64,000 nt of DNA from Mycobacterium sp. NS-7484. GTDB lineage: Bacteria; Actinomycetota; Actinomycetes; Mycobacteriales; Mycobacteriaceae. The notes beneath the pieces are model-generated. The model did no database searches. It was not told the origin of the DNA and saw nothing but the letters and a program-made list of their open reading frames with translations. A program made the translations under genes and the position numbers. The stretch covers positions 1 through 64,000 of the forward strand of contig NZ_MBEJ01000122.1 in assembly GCF_001953975.1 (NCBI RefSeq), written 5' to 3'. Shown in pieces: positions 62,159-64,000 of this stretch (positions within the stretch are counted from its first letter, which is position 1; each line of letters opens with the position of its first letter).

Positions 62159-63379
62159 GTGGTGAGCACGGCTACCACGCCACTCCGGGGCCAGGGCATG
62201 AATCTTGCGCTGGCCACCTGGGTCTCGGCCATCAATTTCTGGGCCTGGAACATGATCGGCCCGCTCTCCACCACCTATGCCGGTGACATGAGGCTCAGCA
62301 GTACGCAGGCCTCGATGCTCGTGGCCACGCCGATTCTGGTCGGATCGCTCGGTCGCATCGTCATCGGCTCGCTGACCGACAGGTTCGGCGGTCGCACGAT
62401 GTTCCTCGCGGTGACGCTGGCCTCGATCGTGCCGGTGCTGGCGGTCGGGGCGGCCGGTGAGGCCAAGTCCTATCCGCTGCTACTGATCTGTGGGTTCTTC
62501 CTCGGCATCGCGGGCACCATCTTCGCCGTCGGCATCCCGTTCGCCAACAACTGGTACGAGGCAAGCCGCCGCGGTTATGCCACGGGCGTATTCGGCATGG
62601 GGATGGTCGGCACTGCGTTGTCGGCGTTTTTCACCCCGAGGTTCGTCCGATGGTTCGGGTTGTTCACCACCCACCTGATCATCGCGGTCGCCCTGGCGCT
62701 CACGGCGGTGCTGTGCCTGGTCGCGATGCGGAACTCGCCGGTGTTCCAGCCGAACACCGACCCGGTGCTGCCGAAGCTCAAATCCGCCCTGAAACTGCCT
62801 GTCACGTGGGAGATGTCGTTCCTCTACGCCGTGGTGTTCGGCGGGTTCGTGGCGTTCAGCAATTACCTGCCGACCTACATCAAGACCATCTACGAGTTCT
62901 CCTCGGTCGAAGCGGGCTCCCGCACAGCCGGATTCGCGTTGGCCGCGGTGCTCGCCCGCCCCGTCGGCGGCGCGCTGTCGGACCGGATCGCCCCCAAATA
63001 CGTGGTGCTGACCTCTTTTGCGGGTACGGCGGTGCTGGCGTTCGTAGCGATGTTCCAGCCGCCGCCCGATGTATGGTCGGCGTCAACCTTCATCGGGCTG
63101 GCGATCTTCCTTGGCATCGGCACCGGCGGGGTCTTCGCCTGGGTGGCCCGGCGGTCACCGGCGAAGGAAGTCGGTTCGGTGACCGGGATTGTCGCGGCAG
63201 CAGGCGGTTTGGGCGGTTACTTCCCACCATTGGTGATGGGGGCGTCCTACGATCCGATTGAAAACGACTACACGGTAGGGCTTGTGCTGCTGGTGGCAAC
63301 GGCGTTGGTGGCGTTCGGTTATACCGCGCTGCGACTGCATGCCCGGGAGCCGGCGCAGCCCGAGGAGGCGTATCGATGA
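62159..63379 (+). CDS. narK: Nitrate/nitrite transporter NarK (MFS)
   Basis: The 406-aa MFS protein has WVSAINFWAWNMIGPLSTTY, GRIVIGSLTDRFGGRTMFLA (motif A), and the nitrate-porter signatures GIAGTIFAVGIPFANNWYEA and GTGGVFAWVARRSPAKEVGS (G-rich NS motifs with NWYE). It imports nitrate or exports nitrite. It overlaps narG by 4 bp (ATGA), so both are in one transcript. M. tuberculosis has no narK at this place, as I recall. Two GTGs, 62159 and 62162, are possible starts. Confidence 0.9.
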   Translation: MVSTATTPLRGQGMNLALATWVSAINFWAWNMIGPLSTTYAGDMRLSSTQASMLVATPILVGSLGRIVIGSLTDRFGGRTMFLAVTLASIVPVLAVGAAGEAKSYPLLLICGFFLGIAGTIFAVGIPFANNWYEASRRGYATGVFGMGMVGTALSAFFTPRFVRWFGLFTTHLIIAVALALTAVLCLVAMRNSPVFQPNTDPVLPKLKSALKLPVTWEMSFLYAVVFGGFVAFSNYLPTYIKTIYEFSSVEAGSRTAGFALAAVLARPVGGALSDRIAPKYVVLTSFAGTAVLAFVAMFQPPPDVWSASTFIGLAIFLGIGTGGVFAWVARRSPAKEVGSVTGIVAAAGGLGGYFPPLVMGASYDPIENDYTVGLVLLVATALVAFGYTALRLHAREPAQPEEAYR

Positions 63380-64000
63380 CGAAGCCGCACATCGGCGGAT
63401 CGATCGAGGAATTGCTCGAACGCAGTGGACGGTTCTTCACCGCCGGTGAGTTCTCCGGGGACCTGCGCACGGTCACCCGAACCGGCGGGCGGGAAGGGGA
63501 TGTGTTCTACCGCGACCGGTGGAGCCACGACAAGGTGGTGCGCTCCACCCACGGCGTCAACTGCACCGGATCGTGCTCGTGGAAGATCTACGTCAAGGAC
63601 GGGATCATCACCTGGGAAACCCAGGAGACCGACTATCCGTCGGTCGGGCCCGACCGCCCCGAGTACGAGCCGCGCGGCTGCCCGCGCGGGGCGGCGTTCT
63701 CGTGGTACACGTACTCGCCGACGCGGGTGCGGTATCCCTATGCGCGTGGCGTGCTGGTGGAGATGTACCGCGAAGCCAAGGCCCGACTGAAGGATCCGGT
63801 GTTGGCCTGGGCCGACATTCAGGCCGATCCGGCGCGGCGCAAGCGTTATCACCAGGCCCGCGGCAAGGGTGGGCTGGTCCGGGTGACGTGGGCCGAGGCC
63901 ACCGAGATGATCGCCGCCGCGCACGTGCACACCATCAAAACCTATGGCCCCGACCGAGTGGCCGGGTTCTCGCCGATCCCGGCGATGTCGATGGTGTCCT
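63376..64000 (+). CDS. narG: Respiratory nitrate reductase alpha subunit NarG (partial)
   Basis: The first 208 codons are present and the frame is open at the window end; full NarG is ~1,230 aa. The FS0 iron-sulfur ligands are H59, C63, C67 and C102 (STHGVNCTGSCSW and RGCPRGA), matching His49/Cys53/Cys57/Cys92 of E. coli NarG with +10 offset. It is the Mo-bisMGD catalytic subunit that reduces nitrate to nitrite at the membrane. ATG 63376 has GAGGAGG upstream and overlaps narK. narH, narJ and narI should follow outside. Confidence 0.95.
   Translation, partial: MTKPHIGGSIEELLERSGRFFTAGEFSGDLRTVTRTGGREGDVFYRDRWSHDKVVRSTHGVNCTGSCSWKIYVKDGIITWETQETDYPSVGPDRPEYEPRGCPRGAAFSWYTYSPTRVRYPYARGVLVEMYREAKARLKDPVLAWADIQADPARRKRYHQARGKGGLVRVTWAEATEMIAAAHVHTIKTYGPDRVAGFSPIPAMSMVS

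Overview
The window is high-GC actinobacterial DNA, almost certainly from a Mycolicibacterium or other non-tuberculous Mycobacterium. Taxon markers are pimE (PIM mannosyltransferase), an intact MmpL transporter, mcr, two orphan Mce-associated membrane proteins, Ala/Pro-rich secreted proteins, DUF732, an F420/PPOX protein of exactly Rv1155 length, and many leaderless start codons. From memory of the M. tuberculosis map, gene order follows Rv1111c-Rv1112-(vapBC) at the left and Rv1141c/echA - mcr - Rv1144 - mmpL13 - Rv1147 - Rv1151c - Rv1152 - Rv1153c - Rv1155 - Rv1156 - Rv1157c - Rv1158c - pimE - Rv1159A - mutT2 - narG at the right, with non-conserved genes in between.

Layout. 1-5 kb: partial DUF6542 membrane gene, ychF, then a small accessory island: VOC protein, relBE, HNH nuclease, vapBC, second VOC protein. 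Three near-perfect 20-bp copies of the ychF 3' end (plus a degenerate one) punctuate this island. 5-17 kb: permuted papain-like hydrolase, a 56-aa membrane protein, an orphan FrdA/aspartate-oxidase-like flavoprotein, then three tandem large ATP-binding LuxR (LAL/MalT-like) regulators with a C-terminally truncated SigJ-like ECF gene between the first two. 17-26 kb: hydrolase, TetR, an overlapping operon (two Mce-associated proteins, epoxide-hydrolase-like enzyme, WS/DGAT-like acyltransferase), a divergent TetR/SDR pair with a palindrome on the SDR start codon, DoxX, and a DUF3556 membrane protein with a KstR-type box in its leaderless promoter.

26-37 kb is acyl-CoA metabolism: a FadR-type GntR regulator divergent from a thiolase - enoyl-CoA hydratase - acyl-CoA dehydrogenase operon, a fasciclin protein, gamma-carbonic anhydrase, MFS exporter, PaaG/ECI-like isomerase, mcr, an SDR and a nitronate-monooxygenase-like enzyme. 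37-47 kb: a 51-aa protein, a 91-bp tandem palindromic repeat, MmpL13-like transporter with TetR, methyltransferase, sirtuin, GntR, PucR-type regulator divergent from a Baeyer-Villiger monooxygenase, a PPM-type methyltransferase, DUF1697, an F420/PPOX protein and DUF5302.

47-56 kb is all on the minus strand: LytS-like kinase, LytTR regulator, two small-membrane-protein/SSS-symporter cassettes, an MFS transporter and an acyltransferase-3 protein; I infer a two-component system for carboxylate uptake. 56-64 kb returns to the core: DUF732, HhH-GPD protein, nitroreductase, DUF1059, two Ala/Pro-rich secreted proteins, pimE, phhB, mutT2, then narK overlapping a partial narG at the edge.

Across the window, long hairpins of two related sequence families sit at gene ends, mostly between convergent genes. 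They look like dispersed palindromic repeats working as terminators. No rRNA, tRNA, CRISPR, IS element or integrase was found.
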